The translations under genes were made by a program, and so were the position numbers. From Bog-473 sp963725895 (GTDB taxonomy: Bacteria > Actinomycetota > Acidimicrobiia > Acidimicrobiales > RAAP-2), in assembly GCA_963725895.1 (NCBI GenBank), contig CAVSAJ010000001.1:2666001-2730000 (forward strand): a DNA stretch of 64,000 nucleotides. Reading direction: 5' to 3'. Of this stretch, positions 63,213 to 64,000 are shown piece after piece; positions within the stretch are counted from its first letter, which is position 1; every line of letters begins with the position of its first letter. The notes below the pieces were generated by a model. That model was not told where the DNA came from. It searched no databases and saw only the letters and a list, made by a program, of their open reading frames with translations.

Positions 63213-63999
63213 GGTCGAACCGCTGCAAGACCTGAATCATCGTTGCAGCGTCCAGGCCTTCTGATGGATATATGCGCCCCGCCCCCGGCACGGATTGTCC
63301 CGCCTGATAGAAAGCAGCGGTCGGGCGTCGTGCGACCAGACCGCGAAGAACGGCACTGAAGTGACACGTCCACGCTACGGCGTGCGCACATCGAATTAAG
63401 TGGCCATCTTGTTCGAGGAATGGCACGCCTTCAGCCACTAAGCGCTTACCGAACAACTGCACGTCCTCGGTGACCCGCGTGCGAACACGCAAGGCGAAGT
63501 CTTTGGTGTTTACGCCAAAGTATCTATTGGGAGCTTTGAGGACGGTTCGACCTATGGCGCCACGACCAAATGGACGCAGGATCATGTATCCCATGTAATG
63601 GGTCTCGAGCTTTGTTGATTTGCGCGCCTTGAGGTCTCGCCCTCCAACGGGAACGCTAAAGAAGTGCAGACGTTTAGTGTGTGGCGTACCAGTGGTTGCA
63701 TATCTGCCGGCATGCGCGAGGGAATATTCCGATCTGAAGTCAACATCAAAGTAGTTGTGCTCGATAACGCAGGATTTGGCCTCAGCTGTCATCGTCAAGC
63801 ATGTCAACAGGGGCCGGAGGTACGTTCCATCGACGTTTTCCGCGATGGCCTCGACCAGTTGTCTATCTGGTCGGAATTCGCTGGGAATCAGCGGAATCTT
63901 GTGATGCTGAAGGAAGGAGTCGCCGACCGGATCCACCTGATCGACGTTGAGGATCGTGAAATACGGCTCCCCCGGCGTACCTTCTTCAATACGCTTCAT
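63133..63999 (-). CDS. N-terminal part of a papain-like protein (possibly 5'-incomplete at window edge)
   Basis: 288 codons; the ATG at 63999 is the second-last base of the window, so the true start may lie outside. HLIRCAHAVAWTCHFSAVLRGLVARRPTAAFY carries a papain-like Cys motif (CAxAxxW), and GRIYPSEGLDAATMIQVLQRFDLGP is the usual following helix. The catalytic His appears only in the next frame, which starts inside this one. Joined, the two give a protein of about 600 residues. Its role is unknown. Confidence 0.55.
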   Translation of the reverse strand: MKRIEEGTPGEPYFTILNVDQVDPVGDSFLQHHKIPLIPSEFRPDRQLVEAIAENVDGTYLRPLLTCLTMTAEAKSCVIEHNYFDVDFRSEYSLAHAGRYATTGTPHTKRLHFFSVPVGGRDLKARKSTKLETHYMGYMILRPFGRGAIGRTVLKAPNRYFGVNTKDFALRVRTRVTEDVQLFGKRLVAEGVPFLEQDGHLIRCAHAVAWTCHFSAVLRGLVARRPTAAFYQAGQSVPGAGRIYPSEGLDAATMIQVLQRFDLGPEQIDVGQFASKIYRSSQQTVVSS

Positions 64000-64000
64000 T

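Overview
The window comes from a GC-rich actinobacterium, most likely a member of the Acidimicrobiia or a close soil/aquatic relative. The evidence is a WhiB-type gene (a family confined to Actinomycetota), GTG and leaderless-type starts, an LCP cell-wall ligase, and the 'GYWLVxSDGxVYAFGDA' repeat that I know mainly from Acidimicrobiia exoproteins. No rRNA, tRNA or CRISPR array was recognised.

Layout. 1-1202: end of a secreted beta-helix protein. 1969-8317: an envelope/polysaccharide locus with a PQQ-type propeller, a signal-peptidase-like protein lacking both catalytic residues, a GH12-like glucanase and, convergently, a large membrane GT2 synthase. 8691-9487: a DUF433/DUF5615-type toxin-antitoxin pair. 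9692-17540: housekeeping and metabolic genes (NUDIX, LCP, SDR, CoA-transferase, VOC), with a group II intron at 13363-15314 directly in front of the SDR gene. 17551-18728: an AraC-type regulator and an HTH protein. 18725-21854: a three-gene operon, lower in GC than its surroundings, encoding a small unknown protein, a Shedu-like nuclease and an Apea-like HEPN protein; it is the best candidate for an uncharacterised defence system here. 22173-29635: recombinase scar and a secreted RHS operon. 29948-34251: PstS-like protein, two GNAT enzymes, frameshifted bioB and whiB. 35807-43352: a giant RHS protein of 2404 residues with a two-helix membrane protein behind it. 43521-47409: small unknown and membrane genes. 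47523-48722: an IS3-family element. 49108-54399: GMC oxidoreductase, metallophosphoesterase, GH76 and a lipocalin-like gene. 54520-57000: an IS21 element that split a small gene. 57490-58382: XRE/ImmA pair. 58918-63999: small regulatory and membrane proteins and a split papain-like protein at the right edge.

Many otherwise conserved genes (group II intron RT twice, bioB, whiB, the lipocalin-like gene, probably the papain-like gene) carry single-base frameshifts, several of them at short homopolymers. This may be residual assembly error rather than biology, so the 'pseudogene' labels should be read with that caution.
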